The notes under the pieces were generated by a model. It ran no database searches. It saw only the letters and a program-made list of their open reading frames with translations, and was not told where the DNA came from. From Bdellovibrio reynosensis (GTDB taxonomy: Bacteria; Bdellovibrionota; Bdellovibrionia; Bdellovibrionales; Bdellovibrionaceae), in assembly GCF_022814725.1 (NCBI RefSeq), contig NZ_CP093442.1, forward strand, positions 1,798,001 through 1,862,000: a DNA stretch of 64,000 nt, read 5' to 3'. Below are positions 47,273-55,571 of this stretch, piece after piece. A program made the position numbers and the translations under genes. Within the stretch, counting starts at the first letter, position 1; every line of letters begins with the position of its first letter.

Positions 47273-47704
47273 GCGAGTGTACTTGCTAAGCCAGTGATCC
47301 ACGGACCAGCGACCTGCCCCGTGCAATACGAAGAACAACGAAGCAAATAGATACAATAATGCCATTTCTTTTTTGGCAAATGGATCAGCACCGTGCGCGC
47401 CGAAAGCTGCCACGGCCATAGTTATCATCACAAACAAAGCTGAAGGACGAGTTAACAATCCCGCCGCCAAGAACAAACCACCCATAAGCTCTGCAAGAGC
47501 TGCACACCATGCTAAAAAATCAGGGGCAGGAAAACCCATCATCTGAAGATGCGTAACAAATCCTTCAGGCGGAGGCATCTTTCCTAAGCCATGGGAAAAG
47601 GCCATCGTCAGACCAATGAAAATTCTAAGGGATGCTAAAGCAAGATCGTCATATTTGGTGTTATAATTTTTTGCTGAAAGAAGACGGGTTAAAACTGTGC
47701 GCAT
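47258..47704 (-). CDS. DoxX-family membrane protein
   Basis: 148 aa from ATG 47702-47704, directly behind GCGGAGGA. Four hydrophobic helices with the DoxX pattern ASLRIFIGLTMAFSHGLGKM, AELMGGLFLAAGLLTRPSAL, AVAAFGAHGADPF and LYLFASLFFVLHGAGRWSVD. Inner-membrane protein of unclear biochemical role, in some bacteria linked to redox or thiosulfate metabolism. It follows the BLUF gene by 26 bp and may be the last gene of the phoH-maoC-BLUF-doxX operon. Confidence 0.88.
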   Translation of the reverse strand: MRTVLTRLLSAKNYNTKYDDLALASLRIFIGLTMAFSHGLGKMPPPEGFVTHLQMMGFPAPDFLAWCAALAELMGGLFLAAGLLTRPSALFVMITMAVAAFGAHGADPFAKKEMALLYLFASLFFVLHGAGRWSVDHWLSKYTRSESL

Positions 47705-47730
47705 AAATTCCTCCGCTTGCACAGAAGTCT

Positions 47731-48165
47731 TTATCTTAATTCCCTAGCTGTCGACCTAAATTTTTTAACCATGGACATAATCAAAGGTCGAGGCGTGCGT
47801 TTTGCGGGATCTACGCAAAGCTCGAAAAGATTCACAAGGTCTTCGGTATTATTTGAAGAGATGTCCCCGTCATAAAATGCCATGGACCAATTTTCAAATA
47901 AGCGGCTGTGATCTGATGTTTCAAGAAGAACGCGCAAGTTGTAGTTGCGATCATCTATGATAATTTTACCTAGGACTTTGCGAACGGCCGCTTCAGGGCC
48001 TTCAAGAACTTGGAAGAAATAACCTTCACGAAATATAAGAATTCCAGTGATGTTTTCCATCGCGTTGTTCTTGCGAGATACGTTAAGGATATCGTGAATA
48101 TCGGTATAACTGATATCCTCAACGGCCTCGCTAATATAAACGAGATGAAAAACGTTAGTACTCAT
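47731..48165 (-). CDS. BLUF-domain blue-light photoreceptor
   Basis: 144 aa from ATG 48163-48165 (TTG 48174 possible). The BLUF fold is complete: HLVYIS (Tyr10), SRKNNAMENITGIL (Asn34), GYFFQVLEGP (Gln52) and FENWSMAF (Trp93, Met95). The spacing Tyr-Asn 24, Asn-Gln 18, Gln-Trp 41 is the same as in AppA (Tyr21, Asn45, Gln63, Trp104), so flavin photochemistry should work. After the domain there are about 30 residues with no output domain, so it is a short BLUF protein that signals through a partner. It sits between maoC and doxX. Confidence 0.93.
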   Translation of the reverse strand: MSTNVFHLVYISEAVEDISYTDIHDILNVSRKNNAMENITGILIFREGYFFQVLEGPEAAVRKVLGKIIIDDRNYNLRVLLETSDHSRLFENWSMAFYDGDISSNNTEDLVNLFELCVDPAKRTPRPLIMSMVKKFRSTARELR

Positions 48166-48174
48166 TACATCCAA

Positions 48175-48597
48175 TTACACTGGTTTTGCCATCATGATCA
48201 TCGCTTCGCCTTTAACCACGATATCGCCATTGCCTTTTTTCGCAATCGTCTCAACCGTTGCTAAACCTCTTTCTTTGCGAATCGCTGTGATAGTTACTGT
48301 CACTGTCACATCGTCATCAAGAAATACAGGGTTCACGAATTTCATGTTTTGGCTTAAATAAATTCCGTGTCTGCCAATACCATCAACTAAAGCTCTAGAG
48401 ATCAGAGCACCAACAATCATCCCGTGAGCAATACGCTGTTTAAATCTGCTTTTCGCAGCGTATTCTGCATCCACGTGGATGGGATTAAAGTCACCAGATA
48501 GCTCAGCAAATTGATTCACCATTTTTTCAGTCACCTTCGTGGTGAATGAAGCTGAATATCCGATGTCACGTTCTGCATTGTTAGTCTCTGTTACCAT
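48175..48597 (-). CDS. MaoC-family (R)-specific enoyl-CoA hydratase
   Basis: 140 aa hotdog protein with the hydratase-2 motif SGDFNPIHVDAEYAAKSRFK followed by QRIAHGMIVGAL (catalytic Asp and His). Single hotdog length, as in PhaJ. It hydrates trans-2-enoyl-CoA to (R)-3-hydroxyacyl-CoA, so a role in fatty-acid breakdown or polyhydroxyalkanoate precursor supply is inferred. AGGAG ribosome site; 12 bp after the phoH stop; BLUF gene follows with about 10 bp spacing. Confidence 0.9.
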   Translation of the reverse strand: MVTETNNAERDIGYSASFTTKVTEKMVNQFAELSGDFNPIHVDAEYAAKSRFKQRIAHGMIVGALISRALVDGIGRHGIYLSQNMKFVNPVFLDDDVTVTVTITAIRKERGLATVETIAKKGNGDIVVKGEAMIMMAKPV

Positions 48598-48609
48598 TTT
48601 CTAAAACTC

Positions 48610-49926
48610 CTAGAGAATATTTGCTGCTAACTCAGCAAGCTCAGATCTTTCACCCTTCGTGAGTGTCACGTGAGCTGCGATTGCGTGTCCCTTAAACCTT
48701 TCGACGGCGTAAGTGAGTCCACTGTTAGCAGAATCAACATAAGGGTTGTCGATCTGATATACGTCTCCAGTCAATATAACTTTTGTACCACGGCCCGCTC
48801 GCGTCACGATGGTTTTAATCTCGTGCGGAGTTAAGTTCTGGGCTTCGTCTACAATCAAATATTGTTTAGGTATGCTGCGACCGCGGATATATGTCAATGG
48901 TTCGATGTTTAGCATTCCTTGATTGATCAACTCTTGAGCGCGTCCTGCTGCCTTCTTGTCCGCACCCATCAGGAATTCCACGTTATCAAAGATCGGCTGC
49001 ATCCAAGGGTTTAACTTTTGTTCGATATCCCCTGGTAAATAACCAATATCTTTTCCCATAGGGAAAATCGGACGAGATACAAGCAATCTTTGGAATTGTC
49101 CTTGATCTAAGCACTTGTGCAAACCCGCCGCAATCGCAAGCAATGTTTTACCAGTACCGGCTTTACCTACTAAGGAAACGAATAATATTTCGTCGTTCAG
49201 TAAACAGTCCATCGCGAATGCTTGTTCAACGTTTCGCGCGTGAATACCCCAAATTGAATCCGCAGCTTGCACTAGTGGAACAATAGCTTTTTCTGCGCCG
49301 CTAAATCTGCCAATTGCAGAGTGATTCGGATTAGCAGAATCTTTCATGATCACATACTGATTCGCATACAACTTGATATCGGTGACGAAACGTTTTTCTT
49401 TATAGAAAGAATCGATTTGTTCGGGAGTGACCGAAATCTCTTGGTAACCTTCGTAAAGGTCATCTTTGTTTTGGTCAGAACTTTCATAATCCTTTGCAAA
49501 AATTCCGTAAACGTCTGCTTTGATACGAAGATTGATGTCTTTGGTGATCAACTCAACTTTGTAGCGAGGGTGTTGCTTTTGCAAAGCAAGTGCTGTGTTC
49601 AAGATTCTGTTGTCAGCTTTTTGGTGATCAAGTTCTGAAGGCATACCTGCCAACATCAAATCCGTATTGATGTAAACCATGCTTTCAGAGTTATCGATCT
49701 GCACACCACTTGAAAGAGAACCTTTAGAGCGAAGCACGTCGATAAAGCGGCTGAACTGACGAGCATTTCGACCGTTTTCACCTTGGTCTCTTTTAAATTT
49801 ATCTACTTCTTCGATAACTGATATTGGAATGTGCACATCAGCTTCGCCAAATCGTAAAATCGCTTGAGCGTCGAAAAGGATCACATTGGTATCAACAACA
49901 ATTTTTCTGCGCTTAGATTTGCTCAA
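48610..49926 (-). CDS. PIN-PhoH fusion ATPase (PhoH2)
   Basis: 438 aa from TTG 49924-49926, selected because GGAGG (complement at 49934-49938) is 7 nt upstream; a longer GTG frame to 50013 lacks this. N-terminal PIN RNase domain (IVVDTNVILFDAQAILRFGE, acidic residues in ISVIEEVDKFKRD and ELITKDINLRIKAD). C-terminal PhoH ATPase with Walker A VGKAGTGKTLLA and Walker B YLIVDEAQNLTPHE. Known PhoH2 proteins are RNA helicase/RNases. First gene of the phoH-maoC-BLUF-doxX cluster. Confidence 0.93.
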   Translation of the reverse strand: MSKSKRRKIVVDTNVILFDAQAILRFGEADVHIPISVIEEVDKFKRDQGENGRNARQFSRFIDVLRSKGSLSSGVQIDNSESMVYINTDLMLAGMPSELDHQKADNRILNTALALQKQHPRYKVELITKDINLRIKADVYGIFAKDYESSDQNKDDLYEGYQEISVTPEQIDSFYKEKRFVTDIKLYANQYVIMKDSANPNHSAIGRFSGAEKAIVPLVQAADSIWGIHARNVEQAFAMDCLLNDEILFVSLVGKAGTGKTLLAIAAGLHKCLDQGQFQRLLVSRPIFPMGKDIGYLPGDIEQKLNPWMQPIFDNVEFLMGADKKAAGRAQELINQGMLNIEPLTYIRGRSIPKQYLIVDEAQNLTPHEIKTIVTRAGRGTKVILTGDVYQIDNPYVDSANSGLTYAVERFKGHAIAAHVTLTKGERSELAELAANIL

Positions 49927-50057
49927 GGACAGCCCTCCGTAGTTAAGTGCAATGGCTTCAGCGTCGTTGCTAAAGCAATGGGAATTATCGCATTTTTTGC
50001 GACTATACCCCACTGGTTAAATTGCAACAAATTGCAGGACTAATGTCTATGAAATAG

Positions 50058-50100
50058 AACCCGCCTTCGCATCTTTGATGCTTCGGCGTGGCGGGCCCGC
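50058..50100. other. Nested hairpin upstream of phoH gene
   Basis: Stem cccgcc (50060-50065) pairs with ggcggg (50090-50095), enclosing a second hairpin gcatc-ttt-gatgc (50069-50081). It lies about 130 nt upstream of the phoH TTG and just left of a bidirectional terminator. It may be part of the phoH leader or another 3' structure. Confidence 0.45.
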
Positions 50101-50120
50101 TAACTATCCGCTGAAAAAGA

Positions 50121-50151
50121 AAACGCAGGCTGTGTTGCCTGCGTTTTTTAG
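50121..50151 (-). terminator. Intrinsic terminator after PilZ gene
   Basis: Perfect 10-bp stem AAACGCAGGC/GCCTGCGTTT with loop TGTGTT. On the minus strand it is followed by ttttctttttc, and on the plus strand by T residues, so it can work in both directions. It lies about 35 bp past the PilZ stop. Confidence 0.9.
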
Positions 50152-50183
50152 TAGTTGCCCTTATGAAGCCTCAGTGAAGACAG

Positions 50184-50693
50184 CTATGAAATGTGCGAAA
50201 CAAGTACGTCGCCAGAGTCTGTTTTCAAACTCGCACTGACGTTTTCGATGAACTTCACAAAATGATGGAGCGCGACATCATTCATAGTTCCTTTTACGAA
50301 GCTAGCACCATGACGAACTACGCCCTCGTCTTCAATAGCACGGCTGTTGGTTACTCGGATTGTGAATGGAAAATACGTTGAATGATTAAGGTAAACTCTC
50401 ATCGCAACTTCATCGCCCGTCGTGAAACCGCCCTCAGCAAGTTCCAAGTCAAAGGCCATACCGCTGTCAGAGATATCGTACATAGAAGCTTTCAAAAGTC
50501 CCTTTTCAGGAAGGACTACAAAGGCACCGATGAACTCAGTAAGAATTGTTCTTTTTACATCGCGGCGATCTCGGCTCAAGATTTCTTGGCGAGCTTCGGT
50601 GATATCGGTGATTTCAGCGCCTACTTCTTTTTTGGTATTTTCTAAAGAATTTTGAACCTTTAGGCGTGACGTGATATCAAGAACTTTCCCCAT
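50184..50693 (-). CDS. PilZ-domain c-di-GMP-binding protein
   Basis: 169 aa. After a charged N-terminal helix (about 1-40) the PilZ domain starts with the ligand motif RRDVKR (R-x-x-x-R) and the second motif DISDSGMAF (D-x-S-x-x-G). Strands such as VAMRVYLNHSTYFPFTIRV and VVRHGASFVKG follow. Both ligand motifs are intact, so c-di-GMP binding is expected. No output domain, so it acts through a partner. Strong GAGGGGGAA ribosome site. Divergent from the TonB-like gene. Likely reads signals made by cyclases such as the FHA-GGDEF protein at 57862. Confidence 0.9.
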   Translation of the reverse strand: MGKVLDITSRLKVQNSLENTKKEVGAEITDITEARQEILSRDRRDVKRTILTEFIGAFVVLPEKGLLKASMYDISDSGMAFDLELAEGGFTTGDEVAMRVYLNHSTYFPFTIRVTNSRAIEDEGVVRHGASFVKGTMNDVALHHFVKFIENVSASLKTDSGDVLVSHIS

Positions 50694-50787
50694 TATTTCC
50701 CCCTCTGGACATTACTTCTTATCGGCAGGATGTGTTTCAACTTTAGCCGTCTTGCCCAAAGGTCGGGTTTCGTCTTAAAATGAGACT

Positions 50788-51657
50788 ATGACTGTGCTTC
50801 GTGGAGTTTTATCCAGTTTTTTCTTTCACTTGCTTATTCTAGGTGTTATCGCCTGGATCGCTCCGCAATTAGTTCATAAAGCTCCTGAAACCATCGAGGT
50901 TCAACTTTATCCTGAAGGGCAAATCCTTGAAGCCCTTACTCGCAACAAACAGCAAGTCGTGCGCCAGGCTTTAGTTCCTGAAAAACTAAAAGCGCAAGAT
51001 GATGAAAACCTAGCGCGCCTTCTTTCTGAACAAAAACAGCGGGTGAAACAAGAAACTCAAGCTGCGAAATCTGGAATGACTTCAAATCGCGCAAACCTTC
51101 CAGGCGTTTCTGAAAATCGTCCTCCGCAATTAGCCGGCAAGAAACAGCCGTTACCAAAAGCTAAAGATGGTTATGAAAGTGTCGACATCTCTAAAGAGTT
51201 ACAAGAGATGAGAAACTTCGCTGGAGATGGCTATTCAACGATTGGCGAATCACTGCCAAGCGAAGTGAAGATCGGATCTTTCACTGCTTTAAATACAGAC
51301 CGCTATTTGTTCTATACATTTTATGCGCGGGTTGAAGAATTGATTCGCTTCCGTTGGGAATCTAAAGTTCAAAACGTTATCAACTCGTTAGATCGCGCCA
51401 ATCTAAAACTTCTAGGCCAACGCAACTGGGTGACTCAAGTAGAATTCCTATTAGATAAAAATGGATATTTAAGACAAGCTTTACTAATGAAAGAATCTGG
51501 TGTGAAGCCGTTTGATGCAGCTGCCATTTTGGCATTCAGAGAAGCGCGAGTTTTTCCTAATCCACCGCCTGAAATGGTTCAAGACGATGGATACATTCAT
51601 TTAAAATATTCTTTTACAGTTAATTACAATCCACCAGCCATGGCTGAAAGAAATTAG
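50788..51657 (+). CDS. TonB-family energy-transducer-like protein
   Basis: 289 aa. N-terminal signal-anchor ([20 protein letters not shown]) with a SxxxH-like SFFFHLL start typical of TonB, a charged helical spacer (60-160) and a C-terminal TonB-like beta domain ([51 protein letters not shown]). It would span the periplasm from the inner membrane. No ExbB/ExbD or receptor genes are adjacent. TonB-like proteins are also part of gliding complexes (GltG/GltJ context in Myxococcus), a possible but unproven link. Ends with a 4-bp overlap with convergent msrB. Confidence 0.8.
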   Translation: MTVLRGVLSSFFFHLLILGVIAWIAPQLVHKAPETIEVQLYPEGQILEALTRNKQQVVRQALVPEKLKAQDDENLARLLSEQKQRVKQETQAAKSGMTSNRANLPGVSENRPPQLAGKKQPLPKAKDGYESVDISKELQEMRNFAGDGYSTIGESLPSEVKIGSFTALNTDRYLFYTFYARVEELIRFRWESKVQNVINSLDRANLKLLGQRNWVTQVEFLLDKNGYLRQALLMKESGVKPFDAAAILAFREARVFPNPPPEMVQDDGYIHLKYSFTVNYNPPAMAERN

Positions 51658-52073
51658 ACTGCCCGCTTAGGAATAAACTTAAGCGAAGCAGAGTTGATAC
51701 AAAATCTTTTGCCTGTTGCCCCAGGCCCATCATCGAAAACATGACCTAAATGAGAGTTGGACGATCTGGATCTAACTTCAATTCTTTGCATCCCGTGACT
51801 GTAATCAGGAAGCTCTATAACCACTTCGGGAGTTATAGCTTGAGTAAAGCTAGGCCACCCCGTTCCTGAATCAAATTTATCTTCGCTAGAAAAAAGTGGG
51901 ACACCTGAAATAGCATCGACATAGATGCCGTCTTCTTTATGATCCCAATAAGCATTTGAAAACGGTCGTTCGGTTCCATTTTCCACCATGATTTGGTACT
52001 GCTCAGGAGTCAGAATTTTTTTAAGCTCAGCTTCATCTTGCGGCAGACCGCATTTCAATCTTTTTTCAGACAT
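51654..52073 (-). CDS. msrB: Peptide-methionine (R)-S-oxide reductase (MsrB)
   Basis: 139 aa. [33 protein letters not shown] and [17 protein letters not shown] are conserved; the catalytic Cys lies in [10 protein letters not shown]. The two Cys-x-x-Cys zinc-ligand pairs of many MsrB are absent ([13 protein letters not shown] replaces the first), so this is a zinc-free type. No signal peptide, thus cytosolic methionine repair. AAAAAGGT precedes the ATG. Confidence 0.95.
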   Translation of the reverse strand: MSEKRLKCGLPQDEAELKKILTPEQYQIMVENGTERPFSNAYWDHKEDGIYVDAISGVPLFSSEDKFDSGTGWPSFTQAITPEVVIELPDYSHGMQRIEVRSRSSNSHLGHVFDDGPGATGKRFCINSASLKFIPKRAV

Positions 52074-52161
52074 ACCTTTTTCTAGCAGGTCCAGAACCTT
52101 TAGTCCAGGCTTTGGCAGAAATCATCCCACTCCTGACAGAGCCTTGTTAGAATGAAGGTCT

Positions 52162-52734
52162 ATGAAAAAAATGATCTTCTTCAGTGTTCTAGTTACGTTG
52201 TTAGTAAGCTCTTTGTCCGCACACGCCCTGACGACAGAAATGGGCCTGTCTTACGGAAGAAAAACTACGACCTTCGATGAAAACAATTCGTTTGATTCAG
52301 AATCTATCACTGGCTCGGTATCTTTATATTTCTTAGAAAGATTAGCTGTTGAACTTAGTTATACCGATGCGCGCGGTTTGCGCGAAGAAAAAGCCAGTGC
52401 TTCCGATGCACAAAGAACAACGACGCAAAAATCGCAAATTATGGGTGCTGACTTGATCTTAGTTTTCGCTGATAAAAAATCATTATTGCAGCCTTACATA
52501 AAAGGTGGCGGAGCACAAATCAGCCGTTACCAAGAAGTTCGTATCGAAGGCCAAGACACCTTCACTATCGAACCCGAATCAGCAACCGTTCCAAGTTATG
52601 GTGCGGGCCTAAAAGTTCAATTGACTGACACATTTGGAATCAAGTTAAGTTATGATGTGTGGAAGACACCAATTGGTGGTGGCTTACAAACAGATGACTC
52701 TTCCATTCGTGCAGGCGTGACTTGGGTGTTGTAA
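52162..52734 (+). CDS. Outer-membrane beta-barrel protein (OmpA-N/porin-like)
   Basis: 190 aa. Signal peptide MKKMIFFSVLVTLLVSSLSA with cleavage after AHA, then eight or so amphipathic strands (EMGLSYGRKTTTFDE, ITGSVSLYFLERLAVELSYT, YGAGLKVQLTDTFGIKLSYD) ending IRAGVTWVL. It has the size of an eight-stranded barrel. Its last 13 bp overlap the start of the following metallopeptidase gene. Confidence 0.82.
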   Translation: MKKMIFFSVLVTLLVSSLSAHALTTEMGLSYGRKTTTFDENNSFDSESITGSVSLYFLERLAVELSYTDARGLREEKASASDAQRTTTQKSQIMGADLILVFADKKSLLQPYIKGGGAQISRYQEVRIEGQDTFTIEPESATVPSYGAGLKVQLTDTFGIKLSYDVWKTPIGGGLQTDDSSIRAGVTWVL

Positions 52735-53795
52735 AATCCTCTTTTAAACTGTGTCTTATTGCTGGCGCGTTGGCTGTTCTGCCTGGCTGTCAGATTAGTT
52801 ATTTAATGAAGTCCGGCGTTGGCCAAATCAAGTTGCTCAACTCTCGAGTTCCGATTGACGAAGCACTTAAAGATCCTAAAGTTGAAGAAAAGAAAAAAAA
52901 CAAATTGCGCCTGGCACAAGAGGCCCGTGCTTTTGCGGAACAAGAACTTCACTTAGCTCACACTAAAAACTACACCTCTTACGTTGAATTGGATCAACCT
53001 TACGTCACCTATGTGGTGAGCGCAGCGCCTCGCTGGAAGTTAGACCACTACCAGTGGTCTTATCCATTTATGGGAAAGATGCCTTACAAAGGATACTTTA
53101 AGGAAGAAGACGCAAAAGAGTTAGAACAAGAACTGCAAAAAGAAGAAGATTTAGACACGTATTTACGTGGAGTTTCTGCTTATAGCACGCTTGGATGGTT
53201 TAATGATCCGCTTTTAAGTTCCATGCTTCGATATGATGACTATGATTTAGTAAATACCATCATTCATGAAACCGTTCATGCGACTTTATATATTAAACAT
53301 GCCGCTGACTTTAATGAACGCCTTGCGACTTTCTTAGGAAACATCGGAGCCCAACAATTTTACTTAAAAAAAGAAGGCCCTGATTCGGCCACAGTTAAGC
53401 AAGTTCAGCTGGAAAACGAAGATCAGAAAGCTTTTTCTATTTTCATTTCTAATGAACTTAAAAAACTTGAAAAATGGTACCAGGATCTTCCCGCTTCTGA
53501 TCGAAATGAAGATAAGCGCATGGCGCGCATTAAAAAGATTCAGGAAGACTTCGTCACGGAGCTTTTGCCAAAGTTAAAAACGGATTCTTACAAAAATTTT
53601 CCTGATTATAAGCTAAATAACGCCAGACTGTTGGTTTATAAAACCTATATGCAAGACCTTAGTGAGTTTCAAAAGCTCTATGACTTATTGGGGCAGAACT
53701 ATGCCCTTTTCATACAGAAATGCAAAAACCTAGAAACAGCCAAGGATCCGAATCAGGGCTTAAAAGAGCTGATTGCCACACTTGAAAAGAAATAG
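52722..53795 (+). CDS. Putative zinc aminopeptidase lipoprotein (PF10023-like)
   Basis: 357 aa from a TTG at 52722 overlapping the barrel gene; signal with lipobox LPGC. Metal-binding motif IIHETVHATLY (HExxH) preceded by GWFNDPLLSSMLRYDDYDLV and followed by FNERLATFLGNIGAQQFYLK (third ligand Glu in ERLATF), the layout of the 'predicted aminopeptidase' family. The C-terminal third is helical and charged. Probably a lipid-anchored periplasmic peptidase. Use of TTG is unavoidable, because no ATG precedes the lipobox in frame. Confidence 0.82.
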   Translation: MGVVKSSFKLCLIAGALAVLPGCQISYLMKSGVGQIKLLNSRVPIDEALKDPKVEEKKKNKLRLAQEARAFAEQELHLAHTKNYTSYVELDQPYVTYVVSAAPRWKLDHYQWSYPFMGKMPYKGYFKEEDAKELEQELQKEEDLDTYLRGVSAYSTLGWFNDPLLSSMLRYDDYDLVNTIIHETVHATLYIKHAADFNERLATFLGNIGAQQFYLKKEGPDSATVKQVQLENEDQKAFSIFISNELKKLEKWYQDLPASDRNEDKRMARIKKIQEDFVTELLPKLKTDSYKNFPDYKLNNARLLVYKTYMQDLSEFQKLYDLLGQNYALFIQKCKNLETAKDPNQGLKELIATLEKK

Positions 53796-53865
53796 TTGGC
53801 GTCCGACACTGGTGCTTCCTTTTCCAAATCTAGACAAGAATTAAAAAACTCCCTATGCTTTTTTT

Positions 53866-54582
53866 ATGAAAAACCTGCTGATAGTTTCAATTCTATTATT
53901 AAGTGTTTCCTGCGCTCACAAAGAGGTTGAAGAAAATAAAATCAACCAGCTAGATAAGGTCGGCGTGGTCGCCGTCTTTGATGAAACTTTGCCCGTCGAT
54001 TTGATGGGTTCCAAAAATGAAAAAACAGCAGACATTCTTGCCTGGAATTTAAATCAAAATTTGGAAAGCGAACTGACCCAGTACTTTCAAAGTTTAAACA
54101 AGCAAGCTTTCGCAGTGAAAGTCGATCCCACGGTGGTCGAAACTGGCAAAGTGGCAGCCCGTGGCTTAAAAAACCTGTATCTTGGAAATCGCTATCAGGG
54201 ATTAGAACAATACCTAGTGAGTGAAGCTGAAAAACAAGGAGCACAATATTTGGTGATCCTTCACCCCACTAGTTCTGAAAACTATCCTCAGTATAAAGCC
54301 GGATATGGACTGCGGTGCCAAAACGCCCGCGACGAATTGATGGGCTATGGAATGATGCAAGCTCAGCTTTGGAATTTGAAAACAAAAGCAGTGGAATCAC
54401 GCACTTTGATTTTGCCCAAGGATTTAAGTTTTAAAACTGGCAAGTCTTGTAGCGAGGCTGCAAAACTTCCAGTTAATTCCTTAGCTGAACAATACAAAAA
54501 TCAAATCGTAAACCTTGCTAAAAAATCTGCAGAAATTGCGATTTCACGCACCGGTGAAGCGACTTCAACAACTACGAAGTAG
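53866..54582 (+). CDS. Lipoprotein, unknown function
   Basis: 238 aa. Lipobox SVSC in MKNLLIVSILLLSVSCAHKE. The mature part (VGVVAVFDETLPVDLMG, EKQGAQYLVILHPTSSENYP, QAQLWNLKTKAVESRTLILP) has an alpha/beta pattern resembling LpoB/CsgG-like periplasmic domains that start with V.VV...  and contain 'GAQYLV'; this is only a resemblance. No ribosome site stands out. Its TAG stop (54580-54582) directly abuts the convergent CpxP-like stop. Confidence 0.6.
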   Translation: MKNLLIVSILLLSVSCAHKEVEENKINQLDKVGVVAVFDETLPVDLMGSKNEKTADILAWNLNQNLESELTQYFQSLNKQAFAVKVDPTVVETGKVAARGLKNLYLGNRYQGLEQYLVSEAEKQGAQYLVILHPTSSENYPQYKAGYGLRCQNARDELMGYGMMQAQLWNLKTKAVESRTLILPKDLSFKTGKSCSEAAKLPVNSLAEQYKNQIVNLAKKSAEIAISRTGEATSTTTK

Positions 54583-55056
54583 TTAGTGTTCAATAATGAC
54601 TTTAGGTTGTGGCAGGGTCTTGCTAGGTTTAGCGCCTGCCTCGGGGCGAACCAGCATTGTCTTAATTCGATTGGTCAAATCTTGCTTGATCGCCAAATAC
54701 TGAATCATGCGATCGTTGCCAAGCAAAGACTTTAGGCGATCGAACTCTTCTTCAGAAATTTTGCCGTAACTTTGTAACAGCTTACGATACTTCGCAAGCT
54801 CCTCGTCCTTTTGCTTTGGCGTTTTAGCATTGGACATGCTTTGAATACTTTCATTCAAGGACTGCCCGACTTCGCTTTTTCTTTTATTTAGATGTTTTAT
54901 TAATTCGCTGAACTTTTTTTCTTCAACAGAGCCTAGTTTCAGCTCATCACTCATTTTCCAGATAAGAAGCTCTTCCAGTTGCTGATTTTTTTCAGCCGCT
55001 TGGGAAGAGATTCCTATTAAACTGGAAAATAGAATGAAAGAAAAAAGACTTAACAT
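54583..55056 (-). CDS. Exported CpxP/Spy-like helical protein in ECF-sigma operon
   Basis: About 157 aa from ATG 55054-55056 (a GTG at 55074 adds six residues). Signal peptide MLSLFSFILFSSLIGISSQA, then a wholly helical charged region (QLEELLIWKMSDELKLGSVE, LAKYRKLLQSYGKISEEEFD). Size and pattern are like Spy/CpxP/ZraP periplasmic chaperones that signal envelope stress. It follows the anti-sigma-like gene by about 15-30 bp, making a sigma/anti-sigma/periplasmic-sensor operon. The LTxxQ motif of the family is not exact, so this call is provisional. Confidence 0.6.
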   Translation of the reverse strand: MLSLFSFILFSSLIGISSQAAEKNQQLEELLIWKMSDELKLGSVEEKKFSELIKHLNKRKSEVGQSLNESIQSMSNAKTPKQKDEELAKYRKLLQSYGKISEEEFDRLKSLLGNDRMIQYLAIKQDLTNRIKTMLVRPEAGAKPSKTLPQPKVIIEH

Positions 55057-55088
55057 CCAGCGCACGTAAACCACCCGAAAATGGGTGT

Positions 55089-55568
55089 TTAGCGTTCGCC
55101 TTCACCCATAATATTATTGAATTTAGCTACAGATAAATTTTCAAATGATTCTGTGGCTACGTCCATAAAAAAGTCAGATTCAGTTTGCGAGCTGATTAAA
55201 GTCTGGGACAGTTCTTCTGGGGACAATAGGGCTGCTGCAACTATCCTTTCGTGGCCATCACTTAATAGGCCGGTACGTTGTAAAGATTGGTTAACTTTTG
55301 TCACCTGTGGCGCAATCAAAAACGCTAGCAGGAATAATGAACTTACGCCGCTAAGGGGATAAAGCCAACCTCTCCAGTGAGAGCGTAAAAGCTTCCGTGG
55401 TTTCATCATGACCGGAGCTGGAGCAATCTCCGTTTTTTCCACCTCCGCCATGATTTTACTGTGAAGCCGATCGAAAAACTCATCGTTCATCGGAAGTTCG
55501 ACTTCATCATGGGCCTTCAGGCCTTTGCGTATTTTATCCATCCGGGTCATTTGGTCTTCACGATCCAT
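55089..55568 (-). CDS. Putative membrane anti-sigma factor
   Basis: 159 aa. Cytoplasmic N-terminus (about 1-65) with a helical segment NDEFFDRLHSKIMAEVEKTE, one membrane helix (GWLYPLSGVSSLFLLAFLIA) and a periplasmic tail of about 70 residues. Starts 3 bp after the ECF sigma stop, which strongly suggests a regulator of that sigma factor. No HCC zinc motif is present, so it is not a ZAS-type anti-sigma. Confidence 0.7.
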   Translation of the reverse strand: MDREDQMTRMDKIRKGLKAHDEVELPMNDEFFDRLHSKIMAEVEKTEIAPAPVMMKPRKLLRSHWRGWLYPLSGVSSLFLLAFLIAPQVTKVNQSLQRTGLLSDGHERIVAAALLSPEELSQTLISSQTESDFFMDVATESFENLSVAKFNNIMGEGER

Positions 55569-55571
55569 CGT

